In this document: one piece after another, positions 27,177-35,908 of the stretch | Layout of the letters: each line of letters begins with the position of its first letter | Numbering within the stretch: position 1 is the stretch's first letter | NCBI GenBank assembly: GCA_018524345.1 | Contig: JADQAZ010000001.1 | Span: 1,240,001-1,304,000, forward strand | Direction: 5' to 3' | Length of the DNA: 64,000 nt | DNA from: Harenicola maris | GTDB lineage: Bacteria; Pseudomonadota; Alphaproteobacteria; Rhodobacterales; Rhodobacteraceae | Position numbers and translations under genes: made by a program | Notes under the pieces: generated by a model | The model's database searches: none | Told to the model about the DNA's origin: nothing | Seen by the model: the letters and a program-made list of their open reading frames with translations, nothing else

Positions 27177-27185
27177 TTATCCACA
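27177..27185 (+). promoter_or_regulatory. Perfect DnaA box consensus upstream of ssb
   Basis: TTATCCACA matches the DnaA consensus exactly, within the inverted repeat TGTGGcttatCCACA, 77 nt before the ssb start. A single 9-mer in a 64-kb window can be chance, so its role is uncertain. Confidence 0.4.
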
Positions 27186-27261
27186 GCTTTGGCGTTTTTC
27201 ACCCGTGGGATGTGTTGTAGCGTGCATCGGAGATTCGAACCACAAGATATAGGAGGCTGCG

Positions 27262-27771
27262 ATGGCCGGTTCTGTGAACAAGGTGATCCTGATCGGAAAT
27301 CTGGGGCGTGACCCCGAGGTCCGCTCTTTCCAGAATGGCGGCAAGGTGTGCAACCTGCGCATTGCAACGTCCGAAACATGGAAAGACCGCAACACCGGTG
27401 AGCGCCGCGAGAAGACGGAGTGGCACTCGGTTGCGATCTTCCAAGAGGGTCTGGTGCGGGTGGCGGAACAGTTCCTGCGCAAGGGCTCCAAGGTCTATAT
27501 CGAGGGGCAGTTGCAAACCCGCAAGTGGCAGGACCAGAACGGTCAGGACCGCTATTCCACCGAGGTTGTCCTGCAGGGCTATGGCGGGACGCTGACCATG
27601 CTTGACGGCCGCGGCGAAGGTGGCGGCGGCGGTGGTGGCGGCGGCGGCTACAACCAGGGCGGCGGCGGTGGCTACGACCAAGGCGGCGGCTATGATGACC
27701 GCAGCTCCGGCGGCGGTGGCGGCTCCCCTGCCCCTGCGGCGCCTGACATGGACGACGAAATCCCGTTCTAA
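27262..27771 (+). CDS. ssb: Single-stranded DNA-binding protein
   Basis: SSB coats single-stranded DNA in replication, repair and recombination and recruits partners through its acidic tip. The 169-residue protein has an N-terminal OB fold ([41 protein letters not shown]), a flexible Gly-rich linker (about residues 116-155) and the canonical C-terminal [14 protein letters not shown] lies 7 nt before the ATG. It is followed by a good terminator and then a palindrome. No LexA box of the alphaproteobacterial type is visible upstream. Confidence 0.97.
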   Translation: MAGSVNKVILIGNLGRDPEVRSFQNGGKVCNLRIATSETWKDRNTGERREKTEWHSVAIFQEGLVRVAEQFLRKGSKVYIEGQLQTRKWQDQNGQDRYSTEVVLQGYGGTLTMLDGRGEGGGGGGGGGGYNQGGGGGYDQGGGYDDRSSGGGGGSPAPAAPDMDDEIPF

Positions 27772-27798
27772 GGCCCAGCCTGAGCATCCAATGACAAA

Positions 27799-27833
27799 CG
27801 GCCACCCTGTGATCAGGGTGGCCGATTTGTTTT
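27799..27833 (+). terminator. ssb terminator
   Basis: An 11-bp perfect stem (CGGCCACCCTG / CAGGGTGGCCG, loop TGAT) 27 nt after the ssb stop, followed by ATTTGTTTT. A textbook intrinsic terminator. Confidence 0.88.
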
Positions 27834-27859
27834 GATCGGGGCCTTGCAGCATGCGCTTT

Positions 27860-27897
27860 GCGGGGGGCCTTCGGGCCTTGGCCCGAAGGCCCCCCGC
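27860..27897. repeat. Perfect 38-nt palindrome between convergent ssb and FAH gene
   Basis: Arms of 18 bp with a TT loop (27860-27877 / 27880-27897), followed directly by the intergenic element copy 2. The architecture (18+2+18) is the same as at 45895-45932. Confidence 0.8.
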
Positions 27898-27922
27898 GGA
27901 TCGACCCGGCGTCAGCCGGGGC

Positions 27923-27974
27923 GAAACAAAAGATTTTATGCCTCCGGCGGGGATATTTACCGCCAATAAGAAAC
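27923..27974 (+). repeat. Intergenic element, copy 2
   Basis: 52 bp identical to 23468-23519, in direct orientation, 4455 bp apart; weaker similarity starts at 27898. It lies between the palindrome and the 3' end of the FAH-family gene. Confidence 0.85.
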
Positions 27975-27993
27975 AGGGCCTTTTTTCGGGCCG

Positions 27994-28689
27994 TTATTCT
28001 GCGGGGCCGATGGTGAGGGTGACAGGTTCCAGCCCGCCGATGGTCCCCTCCAGCACATCGCCAACCTCGACAGGGCCGACGCCTGCGGGGGTGCCTGTCA
28101 TGATGATATCGCCCGGGCGCAGGTGATAGAGGTGGGAGAGGTCGGAGATGATCTCAGCCACGCTCCAGACCAAATCCTTGACCGAGCCGTCCTGACGTTT
28201 CTCTCCGTTCACGCGCAGTTCGATCCGTTGGAAAGTTTGCTTCCAGCCCGCTGCGGGCGTGAGCGGGCCGAGGACCGCGCCGCCCTCTACGTCTTTGCCG
28301 GTGCACCATGGTTGGCGGCGTTCCTTGGAGGTCGCTTGCAGGTCGCGGCGCGTCATGTCGAGGCCGCAGCCGAAGCCGAAGACGAGTTTTTGCGCCTCGG
28401 ATACCGGCACTTTGAAGCCCTCTGCCCCGATGGCCACGGTCAGTTCCATTTCGTGGTGGAAGTTCTCCGTGCGCGGCGGCATGGGCAAGGTGGATCCGCT
28501 GGCCAGGAAGGCGGTTTGGGATTTGGTGAAATACCACGGGGCGTCGCGGTTGACCTCATTGCCCATTTCGGCGGCATGGGCGGCAAAGTTGCGCCCGACG
28601 CAGAAGATGCGGGTTACCGGATAGAGGCGCTCGCGGCCTTTGACAGCAAGGCCGGGGGTCGGTGCGGGCGGGAAAAGATACTCTGACAT
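27994..28689 (-). CDS. Fumarylacetoacetate hydrolase (FAH) family protein
   Basis: A 231-residue metal-dependent hydrolase/decarboxylase/isomerase of the FAH superfamily, acting on 2-keto-diacid or acylpyruvate type substrates. Motifs: CVGRNFAAHAAEMG near the N-terminus, the metal ligands in FHHEMELTVAIG, LDMTRRDLQ, and DIIMTGTPAGVGPV towards the end. It is close to the acylpyruvase/FAHD1 size group (about 230 residues), so acylpyruvate hydrolase or oxaloacetate decarboxylase activity is plausible but not proven. It is convergent with ssb and precedes the tRNA-Gly gene on the opposite strand. Confidence 0.88.
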   Translation of the reverse strand: MSEYLFPPAPTPGLAVKGRERLYPVTRIFCVGRNFAAHAAEMGNEVNRDAPWYFTKSQTAFLASGSTLPMPPRTENFHHEMELTVAIGAEGFKVPVSEAQKLVFGFGCGLDMTRRDLQATSKERRQPWCTGKDVEGGAVLGPLTPAAGWKQTFQRIELRVNGEKRQDGSVKDLVWSVAEIISDLSHLYHLRPGDIIMTGTPAGVGPVEVGDVLEGTIGGLEPVTLTIGPAE

Positions 28690-28796
28690 TTGATGCCTCC
28701 TTGGCTGTTTTGTTTCCTATCATCGCACCGAGGGCGGCGAAAGGCGGCAAAGCCCGCTTGACCCTGCCTGCCCCTGCGACGTATGAGGGGCGCGTT

Positions 28797-28870
28797 GCGG
28801 GTGTAGCTCAATGGTAGAGCAGTAGCTTCCCAAGCTGATGACGAGGGTTCGATTCCCTTCACCCGCTCCA
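28797..28870 (+). tRNA. tRNA-Gly (anticodon CCC)
   Basis: A 74-nt cloverleaf: acceptor GCGGGTG/CACCCGC, D-stem GCTC/GAGC, anticodon loop TTCCCAA (anticodon CCC), T-arm GAGGG-TTCGATT-CCCTT, discriminator T and an encoded CCA. Reads GGG codons. No integrase or attachment duplication is visible nearby. Confidence 0.95.
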
Positions 28871-28971
28871 AACTCCCCCCTTTAGCTTTGTGTTCCCTGC
28901 GATTTGGATGCGTGACAGGCCCTCGGCGGCTGGGTAGTGTTGCGCGGTGAGTCATTGCATGAGGTAGAGCC

Positions 28972-30132
28972 ATGAACAGCCATTCCCGAGGGGTGCAGCC
29001 CGCCGATGGGCCGATTGCGGAGCTTGGGCGCAATGTTGCGGCTCCCTTTGAGGAAGCGCGGGCGATGCCGCGCTCTGTCTATACCTCGCCCGAGTTTGTG
29101 CAGGCCGAGCTGGACGGGATTTTTGCGTGGGACTGGTTCTGTTTGGGCCGCGCCGATATTCTGCAAGAGCCGGGCGATTACACCACGGCCGAGATCGCGG
29201 GCCGCCCCATCATGGTGATCATGGATCAGGACGGGCAGATCAGGGCGCAGAGCAATGTCTGTTTGCACCGGATGTCGACCCTGCTGGAGGGGACGGGCAA
29301 TACGAAATCCGTGGTCTGCCCCTATCACGCATGGACCTATAATCTTGATGGCACCCTGCGCGGTGCGCCCGCCATGGGAAAGAACACCGCCTTTGACAGG
29401 AAGGAGCTTTGCCTGCCGCAGGTGCGTCTGGCGCTTTGGCATGGCTGGCTTATGGTGTCGCTGAACCCCGATGCGCCGGAGCCGGAGGCGCATCTGGCCG
29501 AGGCCGCCGCCTTGCTGGAGCCCTACGGCATGGTGGATTACAAGCAGACCTTCCGCGAGGAATACAACTGGCACACCAACTGGAAGGTGCTGGCCGAGAA
29601 TTTCATGGAGAGTTATCACCTGCCGGTTTGTCATGCGGGCACGATTGGCGGCTTTGTCGACCTGAACGAGATGGACTGCCCCCCCGGCGGCGCGGCCTAT
29701 AATTATCACACGATCCTCAAGGATCCTGATGCGCCCCTGACCAATGCCCATCCCAGCAATACGACCCTTAAGGGGGATATGCGGCGCACGACGCTGCTCC
29801 TGACGGTGTATCCGAGCCTTTTGATCACCCTGACCCCCGGCTATTTCTGGTATCTGTGCCTGCATCCCGATGGGCCGGACCGTGTGCAGATCATCTATGG
29901 CGGCGGGCTTTCGCCCGATTATGTCAATGATCCCAAGGCGCAGGAGCATTTTGCGCAGCTGCAGTCCCTGTTGGATGCGGTGAATATGGAGGACAAGGGC
30001 TGCACCGAGAAGGTCTATAAGGGCCTGAGTTCCTCTCTGGCCGAGCCGGGGCCGCTGAGCCATCTGGAGCGGCCGAATTTCGACTTTGCCAAGTATATCT
30101 ACAGCCGTGTGGCGGATCAGGCGGGTTCGTAG
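28972..30132 (+). CDS. Rieske-type ring-hydroxylating oxygenase, alpha subunit
   Basis: A 386-residue terminal oxygenase with an N-terminal Rieske [2Fe-2S] domain (Cys97-x-His99 and Cys116-x2-His119 in NVCLHR / VVCPYHAW) and a C-terminal catalytic SRPBCC domain. The mononuclear-iron segment reads ENFMESYHLPVCH: Glu213 occupies the bridging position that is Asp in aromatic dioxygenases, with His216 and His221 as iron ligands. A Glu bridge is known from the carnitine oxygenase CntA group, which suggests a quaternary-ammonium or other non-aromatic substrate (inference). No reductase gene is adjacent. Confidence 0.88.
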   Translation: MNSHSRGVQPADGPIAELGRNVAAPFEEARAMPRSVYTSPEFVQAELDGIFAWDWFCLGRADILQEPGDYTTAEIAGRPIMVIMDQDGQIRAQSNVCLHRMSTLLEGTGNTKSVVCPYHAWTYNLDGTLRGAPAMGKNTAFDRKELCLPQVRLALWHGWLMVSLNPDAPEPEAHLAEAAALLEPYGMVDYKQTFREEYNWHTNWKVLAENFMESYHLPVCHAGTIGGFVDLNEMDCPPGGAAYNYHTILKDPDAPLTNAHPSNTTLKGDMRRTTLLLTVYPSLLITLTPGYFWYLCLHPDGPDRVQIIYGGGLSPDYVNDPKAQEHFAQLQSLLDAVNMEDKGCTEKVYKGLSSSLAEPGPLSHLERPNFDFAKYIYSRVADQAGS

Positions 30133-30302
30133 GTGGGTTCGATTTGAGCTAAACCCGCCCTGCAGAACGATTTTTTGTCGTGTTTTGGCCACGTTTACGT
30201 CAAACTTTAACGGCCTCGCGCTTTTTTAGGGGAATATAAACCAAACCGGTGGCATCACTCTTTTAACGATAAAAAAATATCAAATTGAGTGCGGGGCCCG
30301 AA

Positions 30303-31385
30303 ATGCCAACAAGTTTCACAGTCTTTTCCCTTGGGAACCTGACAGACATCGACACGCGCAATGGCGACAACGATGCAGAGAACGCCGGCGCGCTGGTGGG
30401 TTCCGTCTTTGGCGGTGTCGGGAATGCCTTGGTGAATAACGCGGCGGAGTTTTCGCCCGGCAACACCGGCTTCAGTGGCGGCACCAATACCGCCTATGAT
30501 CAGGACAACAGCCCCAACGAAACCTTTCAGATCAATGGCGGCGCCAATCAGGTGTTTGACAGCGCCGCGGTCTATAACGCCACCATCACCTATATCGATG
30601 GCACCACGGCGACGGTTTCGGCCGTCATCTTTCAGGATATCAATGGCAACACCTATTGGGCGCCGGAGTTTTCCGCCAATGCCGACCAATCGGCTATGGA
30701 GGCTGCCGCGATCCGCTCGCTTGAGCTGAACAGCCTTGCGGGGGATACCTATTCCGGCCTGAATGGCACACGCGAAAGCTGGGACTATGTCACCTGCTAT
30801 GTGCGCGGCACCCATATCCTGACGCCCCGGGGCGAGCGTTTGATCGAGGATCTGCGCATCGGCGATACGGTGTCGACCCGCGATCACGGGGCGCAGACCA
30901 TCCGCTGGATCGGCCAGACCCAAGCCGTGGCGCAGGGCAAGCTGGCCCCGATCAAAATTGCCAAGGGCAGCCTTGGGGTGGATTACCCTGTGCGCGACCT
31001 TTGGGTCTCGCGCCAGCACCGGATGCTGCTGCGCTCGCGCATTGCGGAGCGGATGTTCGGCTCGGCCGAGGTTCTGACCCCTGCGATCAAGCTGACCCTG
31101 CTAAAGGGGATCGAGGTGGCCGAGGCCCCCATGCCGGTGACCTATTTCCACCTGCTGCTGGACCGGCACGAGATCCTTTATGCCGAGGGCGCGCTGAGCG
31201 AGAGCCTACTGACCGGCCCCGGCGCGCTCAATGCCATGGGGGCAGAGGCGGTTGAGGAACTCAACACCCTCTTCCCCGGCATCGCGCAGACACGGATCGA
31301 ACCGGCGCGGCCCATCGTGCAGAATGCACGGCTTGCAAAGCTCTTTGAGCGCCACGCAAAACACGGCCGCGAACTGGTGTCCTAA
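30303..31385 (+). CDS. Hint-domain (Hedgehog/intein-like) protein
   Basis: A 360-residue protein with two parts. Residues about 1-164 are Asn/Thr/Gly-rich beta-type sequence without recognisable domain (DTRNGDNDAENAG, TYIDGTTATVSAVIFQDINGNTYW). At residue 165 a Hint domain begins with Cys: CYVRGTHILTPRGERLIEDLRIGDTV, followed by IRWIGQ, SRQHRML and the late PVTYFHLLLDRHEILYAEGALSES. Hint domains cleave or splice at the leading Cys in inteins and Hedgehog; the Rhodobacterales secreted versions have no established role. No signal peptide is visible, so type I or other leaderless secretion is possible. Start at 30303 (MPTSFT) is chosen over an in-frame upstream start at 30285. Confidence 0.82.
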   Translation: MPTSFTVFSLGNLTDIDTRNGDNDAENAGALVGSVFGGVGNALVNNAAEFSPGNTGFSGGTNTAYDQDNSPNETFQINGGANQVFDSAAVYNATITYIDGTTATVSAVIFQDINGNTYWAPEFSANADQSAMEAAAIRSLELNSLAGDTYSGLNGTRESWDYVTCYVRGTHILTPRGERLIEDLRIGDTVSTRDHGAQTIRWIGQTQAVAQGKLAPIKIAKGSLGVDYPVRDLWVSRQHRMLLRSRIAERMFGSAEVLTPAIKLTLLKGIEVAEAPMPVTYFHLLLDRHEILYAEGALSESLLTGPGALNAMGAEAVEELNTLFPGIAQTRIEPARPIVQNARLAKLFERHAKHGRELVS

Positions 31386-31416
31386 GGCCCGCCGCGGGCG
31401 CCACAAAAAATGAAAC

Positions 31417-31446
31417 CAGCCCGCCCTTGGCGGGCTGCATTTTTTG
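31417..31446 (+). terminator. Terminator after the Hint-domain gene
   Basis: A 9-bp stem (CAGCCCGCC / GGCGGGCTG, loop CTT) followed by CATTTTTT, 31 nt past the Hint-gene stop; on the other strand it has an A-rich 5' flank and T's, so it may also serve the convergent thioesterase gene. Confidence 0.85.
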
Positions 31447-31461
31447 CACCCGGTGGAAACG

Positions 31462-31938
31462 CTAGGGCGTTTCGGCCCCGTCGCGCGTGACGAAGGTCTC
31501 GCGCATCTGCGCTGTTAGGGGCCGTTTGGTGCGGCCGTCCTGCTCTAGGCAGACGACGAGGGCCTGCCCCTCCATCGTCAGCACCCCCTCGCACCAGACG
31601 CCATAGTGCATCTGGAAGCTGGTGTTGCGAAAAGCGGTGGTGCGGGTGGCGGCGATGTATTTCTGGCCGACGAACATGGGCGCGTGATACTGCGCACCCA
31701 CGGATTTGAGGACGATCTGCATGTCATTGCCGGTGAACTGCGACACGCCGTAGTCCATCAGGTATTCCACGCGCAGGGCTTCGAACCATTGCAGATAGAC
31801 GGTGTGGTTCACATGACCCAAAGCGTCGATCTCGCCAAAGCGGACGCGGTCGGCTTTGCCAAAGCTCCATGGTGCGGGCACCCCTGCGGCGCGCAGCTCT
31901 TCGCCCTTGAGCAGGGTCAGGAAGGCGGGATCAGCCAT
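31462..31938 (-). CDS. Acyl-CoA thioesterase, 4HBT hotdog family
   Basis: A 158-residue hotdog-fold protein of the 4-hydroxybenzoyl-CoA thioesterase (YbgC/FcbC) type. The motif [25 protein letters not shown] (start of the central helix, shown here by its residues about 32-56) carries the catalytic Asp region DALGHVNH. It hydrolyses acyl-CoA or acyl-ACP thioesters; the chain preference cannot be inferred. Its start overlaps the pgi stop by 8 nt, so it is the last gene of the zwf-pgl-pgi operon, an odd partner for sugar-phosphate enzymes. Confidence 0.87.
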   Translation of the reverse strand: MADPAFLTLLKGEELRAAGVPAPWSFGKADRVRFGEIDALGHVNHTVYLQWFEALRVEYLMDYGVSQFTGNDMQIVLKSVGAQYHAPMFVGQKYIAATRTTAFRNTSFQMHYGVWCEGVLTMEGQALVVCLEQDGRTKRPLTAQMRETFVTRDGAETP

Positions 31939-33532
31939 TGGCGCGCAGGAAGGCGACGAGCGACTGGGTGGAGCCGTCTTTGCCCTCGGCGCTGGCCTCT
32001 CCGGTCACCACGGGTTGCAGTTTCGTCGCCAGCACCTTGCCCAGTTCCACGCCCCATTGGTCATAGGAGTTGATGCCGAGGATCACCCCCTCGACGAAAA
32101 CGCGGTGTTCATAGAGGGCGACAAGCTGGCCCAGAACCTCTGGTGTCAGTTTGGGATAGACCAGCGTGGTCGAAGGCCGGTTGCCGGGGAAGACGCGGTG
32201 CGCGGCTTGGCGGTCCAGCTCCTCCCCCTCCAGCCCTGCGGCTTTCATCAATTCGCGGGCTTCGTCCATGTCGCGGCCCAGCATCAGGGCCTCGGACTGG
32301 GCAAGGCAGTTGGCCTTGAGAAGGTCATTGTGATGGGCCAGTTCGGGCTCGTGGCTTTGGGCGCCGATCAGGAATTCGCAGGGCACGGGCATCGTGCCTT
32401 GGTGGATCAGTTGATAGAAGGCGTGCTGCCCGTTGGTGCCGGGCTCGCCCCAGACAACGGGGCCGGTGACGCAGGTCACGGCGCTGCCGTCCATCTGCAC
32501 CGATTTGCCGTTACTCTCCATCTCCATCTGTTGCAGATAGGCGGGAAAGCGCAGCAGGCGTTGCTCATAGGGCAGCACGGCGCGGGTGGGATAGCCGCAG
32601 ACCTGATGGTGCCACATGCCGGTCAGGGCCAGCAGGACGGGCATGTTTTCGGCCAGATCGGCGGCTTGAAAGTGCCGGTCCATGTTCTGGGCGCCGCGCA
32701 GGAAAGCGCGGAAGGCCTTGCCCCCCACGGCCAGCATGATCGACAGGCCGATCGGCCCCCACATGGAATAGCGCCCGCCGACCCAATCCTCAAAGCCGAA
32801 GACGCGCTCTGGCGCGATGCCGAAGGCACTGGTCTTTTCCTCGGCGGTGGAGAGGGCGGCGAATTGGGCGGCGGGGTCGCTGATCGCCTCGCCCATCCAG
32901 GCCCGCGCGGTGGCGGCATTGGTCATGGTCTCGATCGTGGTGAAGGTTTTCGAGGCCACGATGATCAGGGTGGTGGCCGGGTCCAGCCCGCGCAGGGTGT
33001 CGGCGATATGGGCGCCGTCGATATTGCTGACGAAATGGGTGCGCGGCCCGTCGTGATAGGGGGCAAGCGCCTGCACCGCCATGACGGGGCCAAGGTCGGA
33101 CCCGCCGATGCCGATATTCACCACATCGGTGATCTTGCCGCCCTGCCCCGTGAAGGCGCCGCTGCGCACGGCCTCGGCGAAGGTTTCCATCCGGTCCAGC
33201 GTCGAGAGGACCTCTGGCATGACATCCTCGCCGTCCACCATGACCGGCCCGCCGTCAAGGTTGCGCAGGGCCGTGTGCAGGACCGCGCGGCCCTCTGTTT
33301 CGTTGATCTTGTCGCCCGCGAACATGGCGTCCCGCGCGGGTTCCACGCCGCGGATCTGCGCGAGGCCGAGGAGCGCCTTGCGCGCCACCCTGTCCATGGC
33401 GGTTTTGGAATAGTCGAACAGCATCCCGCAGGCCGTGACGGAGAAGTCCTGCGCCCGGTCGCCTTGCTCGAAAAGCTCGAGGATCGGGGTCGCTGCGGTG
33501 TCTTTGCGATGCGCTTTGAGGGCTTGCCACAT
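31931..33532 (-). CDS. pgi: Glucose-6-phosphate isomerase
   Basis: Pgi interconverts glucose-6-phosphate and fructose-6-phosphate. The 533-residue protein has the sugar-phosphate-binding segments [27 protein letters not shown], and the two PROSITE-type signatures [19 protein letters not shown] (about 265-283) and the C-terminal [13 protein letters not shown]. Length is typical. It is 30 nt downstream of pgl and overlaps the thioesterase start. In a roseobacter using the Entner-Doudoroff route, Pgi feeds fructose-6-phosphate back to zwf. Confidence 0.95.
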   Translation of the reverse strand: MWQALKAHRKDTAATPILELFEQGDRAQDFSVTACGMLFDYSKTAMDRVARKALLGLAQIRGVEPARDAMFAGDKINETEGRAVLHTALRNLDGGPVMVDGEDVMPEVLSTLDRMETFAEAVRSGAFTGQGGKITDVVNIGIGGSDLGPVMAVQALAPYHDGPRTHFVSNIDGAHIADTLRGLDPATTLIIVASKTFTTIETMTNAATARAWMGEAISDPAAQFAALSTAEEKTSAFGIAPERVFGFEDWVGGRYSMWGPIGLSIMLAVGGKAFRAFLRGAQNMDRHFQAADLAENMPVLLALTGMWHHQVCGYPTRAVLPYEQRLLRFPAYLQQMEMESNGKSVQMDGSAVTCVTGPVVWGEPGTNGQHAFYQLIHQGTMPVPCEFLIGAQSHEPELAHHNDLLKANCLAQSEALMLGRDMDEARELMKAAGLEGEELDRQAAHRVFPGNRPSTTLVYPKLTPEVLGQLVALYEHRVFVEGVILGINSYDQWGVELGKVLATKLQPVVTGEASAEGKDGSTQSLVAFLRANG

Positions 33533-33562
33533 GGCGGCTTCCTTTCGCAGGTCTGGCTGGTG

Positions 33563-34216
33563 TTAGGGGGCCCAATGCACCGTGGCATGGGGCAGAACGG
33601 TCTGGATCGGGGCTGTTTCGGGGCTTTGCCCTGCGGCGCGGTCAAGGGCGGCGCGTTTGCCTTCGCCTTTGATCAGGATGTGGATGCTTTGGGCCGATTG
33701 CAGGGCGGGGCCGGTCAGGGTGACGCGGGGCTCCAGCCCGTCGGAGGCCTCAACATACATCAGGGGCGCGGCGGCGGCCAAGGCATGGGGCAGGTCCGGC
33801 GATCCGGGGAAGAGCGAGGCGGTGTGCATATCCTCGCCCATACCCAGAAGCAGGACCGAGAGCGGCAGATGCGCGTCGATCAACCCGGTCAGGTCCGCGC
33901 CGTCGACTTCCGGCACGATGGGGGCGTAATGGGCCGAGGCCGCCTGCCCCACAAGCAGACGTTCGCGCAAGAGGCGGGTGTTGGAGCGCTCGCTGTCCTG
34001 CGGCACGCGGCGCTCGTCGGTCAGCATCACGGTGATCTGGTCCCATGGCAGGGCGCGCTGCGCGATGGCGTCGAACATCGGGCCGGGGGTGGAGCCGCCG
34101 GGCACGGCAAAGCTGGCGCGGCCCTGCGCCTCGACCGCCTCTGTCAACTCCTGACCCAAACGATCCGCAAGGCCTGTCATCAGGGCCTCTGCCCCGGCGT
34201 ATTCGATCAGCTTCAT
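33563..34216 (-). CDS. pgl: 6-phosphogluconolactonase
   Basis: Pgl hydrolyses 6-phosphogluconolactone, the product of Zwf. The 217-residue protein is of the DevB/SOL type: AVPGGSTPGPMFD near residue 38, TVMLTDERRVP near 64, SVLLLGMGEDMHTASLFPGSP in the middle. Its ATG overlaps the zwf stop by 4 nt, and pgi follows after 30 nt, forming a compact oxidative pentose phosphate/Entner-Doudoroff entry operon. Confidence 0.93.
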   Translation of the reverse strand: MKLIEYAGAEALMTGLADRLGQELTEAVEAQGRASFAVPGGSTPGPMFDAIAQRALPWDQITVMLTDERRVPQDSERSNTRLLRERLLVGQAASAHYAPIVPEVDGADLTGLIDAHLPLSVLLLGMGEDMHTASLFPGSPDLPHALAAAAPLMYVEASDGLEPRVTLTGPALQSAQSIHILIKGEGKRAALDRAAGQSPETAPIQTVLPHATVHWAP

Positions 34217-35667
34217 GGCTTGATCTCCCGCCAGCGGCGGTGATCGCGGTGCATCAGCATCATCGCGTCCTCTGGCCCCGCGGAGCCCGCGTCATAGGTT
34301 TTGGGCACCTCGCCGCGCTGTTGCCAGCCCTCGATCAGGGGATCGGTCCATGCCCATGCGGCCTCGACCTCATCGCCGCGCATAAACAGCGTCTGGTTGC
34401 CACGGATCACATCCATGATCAGGCGCTCATAGGCGTCTGGCACCTCCTCTACGTCCGGGCCAAGGGCATCGGCGAATGTCATATCCAGTGGCACGGTGAC
34501 AAGGCGCATCCCGCCCGGCCCCGGCTCTTTGATGGTCACGTCCAGATTCATCCCCTCGTTCGGCTGCAGCCGGATCGAGAGCACGTTGCGGTTGCTGCCC
34601 GCCTCGTTGTCAAAGATCGAATGGGGGGTTTCCTTGAAGACCACGGCGATCTCGCTCGCCCGCGCCTTCAGCCGCTTGCCCGTGCGCAGGTAGAAGGGCG
34701 TGTTCGCCCATCTCCAGTTGCTGATATGCACCTTCATGGCGACATAGCTTTCGGTGCGCGATTTGGGGTCGCCCGCATCCTCGCGGTAGCTCGGCTCCTC
34801 GCCCAAGGCGTCATACTGGCCGCGCACGATATGATGCGGCAGCACCGGATCAAGGGCGCGGATCACCTTGAGCTTTTCGTCGCGCACGGCGTCGGGGTCA
34901 AAGCGGCTTGGCGGCTCCATCGCGATCAGGCAGAGCAGCTGCATCAGGTGGTTTTGCACCATATCGCGCATGGCGCCGGATTTGTCGTAATAGGCGCCGC
35001 GCCCGCCCACGCCGACGGTTTCGGCCACGGTGATCTGGATATGGTCGATGTATTGCGCGTTCCACAGCGGCTCGAACAGCATATTGCCAAAGCGCACCGC
35101 CATCAGGTTCTGCACGGTTTCTTTGCCAAGGTAATGATCGATGCGGTAGATCTGATCCTCGTTGAAATGCTCGGCCAGCGAGGCATTGAGCGCCTTGGCG
35201 CTTTCCAGATCATGACCAAAGGGTTTTTCCACCACGATGCGAGCCTGAGGCCCTGCGATCTCGTGCTTGTGCAGGCGTGCGGCCAGATCGCCGAACAGGC
35301 TCGGCCCGACAGAGAAGTAATAGGCCTGCACGACATCCTTGCGCACAAGGGCGGCGAGCTCGGGCCAGCCGGCCTCCCCCTTGGCGTCGATGGGGACGTA
35401 GTCAAGCAGAGCGAGGAAGGTGTCGATCGAGTCCGCGTCGCGGTCCTCCTCCGGCACGAAGGTTTCGAGCGCCTCGCGCACCATGTCGCGGTAGCCGGAT
35501 GCGTCCATCTCGCCGCGGGCCGCGCCGATGACGCGGGCGCCATCGGGCATCTGCCCTGCGGCAAGGCGACGATACAAACCCGGCAGGATTTTGCGTTTCG
35601 CCAGATCGCCCGTGCCACCGAAAATGATCAGGTCGAACGGCTCTACTGGAATGACTCTGGAGACCAT
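34213..35667 (-). CDS. zwf: Glucose-6-phosphate 1-dehydrogenase
   Basis: Zwf oxidises glucose-6-phosphate to 6-phosphogluconolactone with NAD(P)+. The 484-residue protein begins with the dinucleotide-binding FGGTGDLAKRKILP, has the substrate-binding signature RIDHYLGKE (about residues 168-176; His and Lys of the active site) and EKPFGHD. Length is standard. It is the promoter-proximal gene of zwf-pgl-pgi-thioesterase, divergent from the radical SAM gene across 241 nt. Confidence 0.96.
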   Translation of the reverse strand: MVSRVIPVEPFDLIIFGGTGDLAKRKILPGLYRRLAAGQMPDGARVIGAARGEMDASGYRDMVREALETFVPEEDRDADSIDTFLALLDYVPIDAKGEAGWPELAALVRKDVVQAYYFSVGPSLFGDLAARLHKHEIAGPQARIVVEKPFGHDLESAKALNASLAEHFNEDQIYRIDHYLGKETVQNLMAVRFGNMLFEPLWNAQYIDHIQITVAETVGVGGRGAYYDKSGAMRDMVQNHLMQLLCLIAMEPPSRFDPDAVRDEKLKVIRALDPVLPHHIVRGQYDALGEEPSYREDAGDPKSRTESYVAMKVHISNWRWANTPFYLRTGKRLKARASEIAVVFKETPHSIFDNEAGSNRNVLSIRLQPNEGMNLDVTIKEPGPGGMRLVTVPLDMTFADALGPDVEEVPDAYERLIMDVIRGNQTLFMRGDEVEAAWAWTDPLIEGWQQRGEVPKTYDAGSAGPEDAMMLMHRDHRRWREIKP

Positions 35668-35908
35668 ATGCTTGCCCTATGCTTGCTCTGAGTTGCCGGG
35701 CCTCGGCCCCGGATGGTGTTAGCGGTAACAGCGGCTAAATACCGACCCACGCGCGCCAAGTCTAGTCCAAGCCAGTGCTCTGGCACAAACAGGTTACCAT
35801 AACGCAAAGGCCTGCGGGCACCTCACATAAGCGTCAAGGCGGGCCAAAACCCTTTCATTGGCGCCTATCCGCCTATAACCACTAGGGAAACCGACAAGCA
35901 GGTGTGTG

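Noticed and set aside
27186-27261. LexA box (GTTC-N7-GTTC) upstream of ssb
   Set aside because: Only isolated GAAC/GTTC half-sites are present without the spacing.
28797-28870. tRNA-Gly as an integration hotspot
   Set aside because: No integrase, no duplicated tRNA 3' end within reach; neighbours look chromosomal.
30303-31385. Intein in a host protein
   Set aside because: The Hint domain runs to the end of the protein with no C-extein and no homing-endonuclease domain.
31856-34243. A 795-residue open frame on the plus strand
   Set aside because: It runs antisense to pgi and pgl, has no domain, and follows from high third-position GC.
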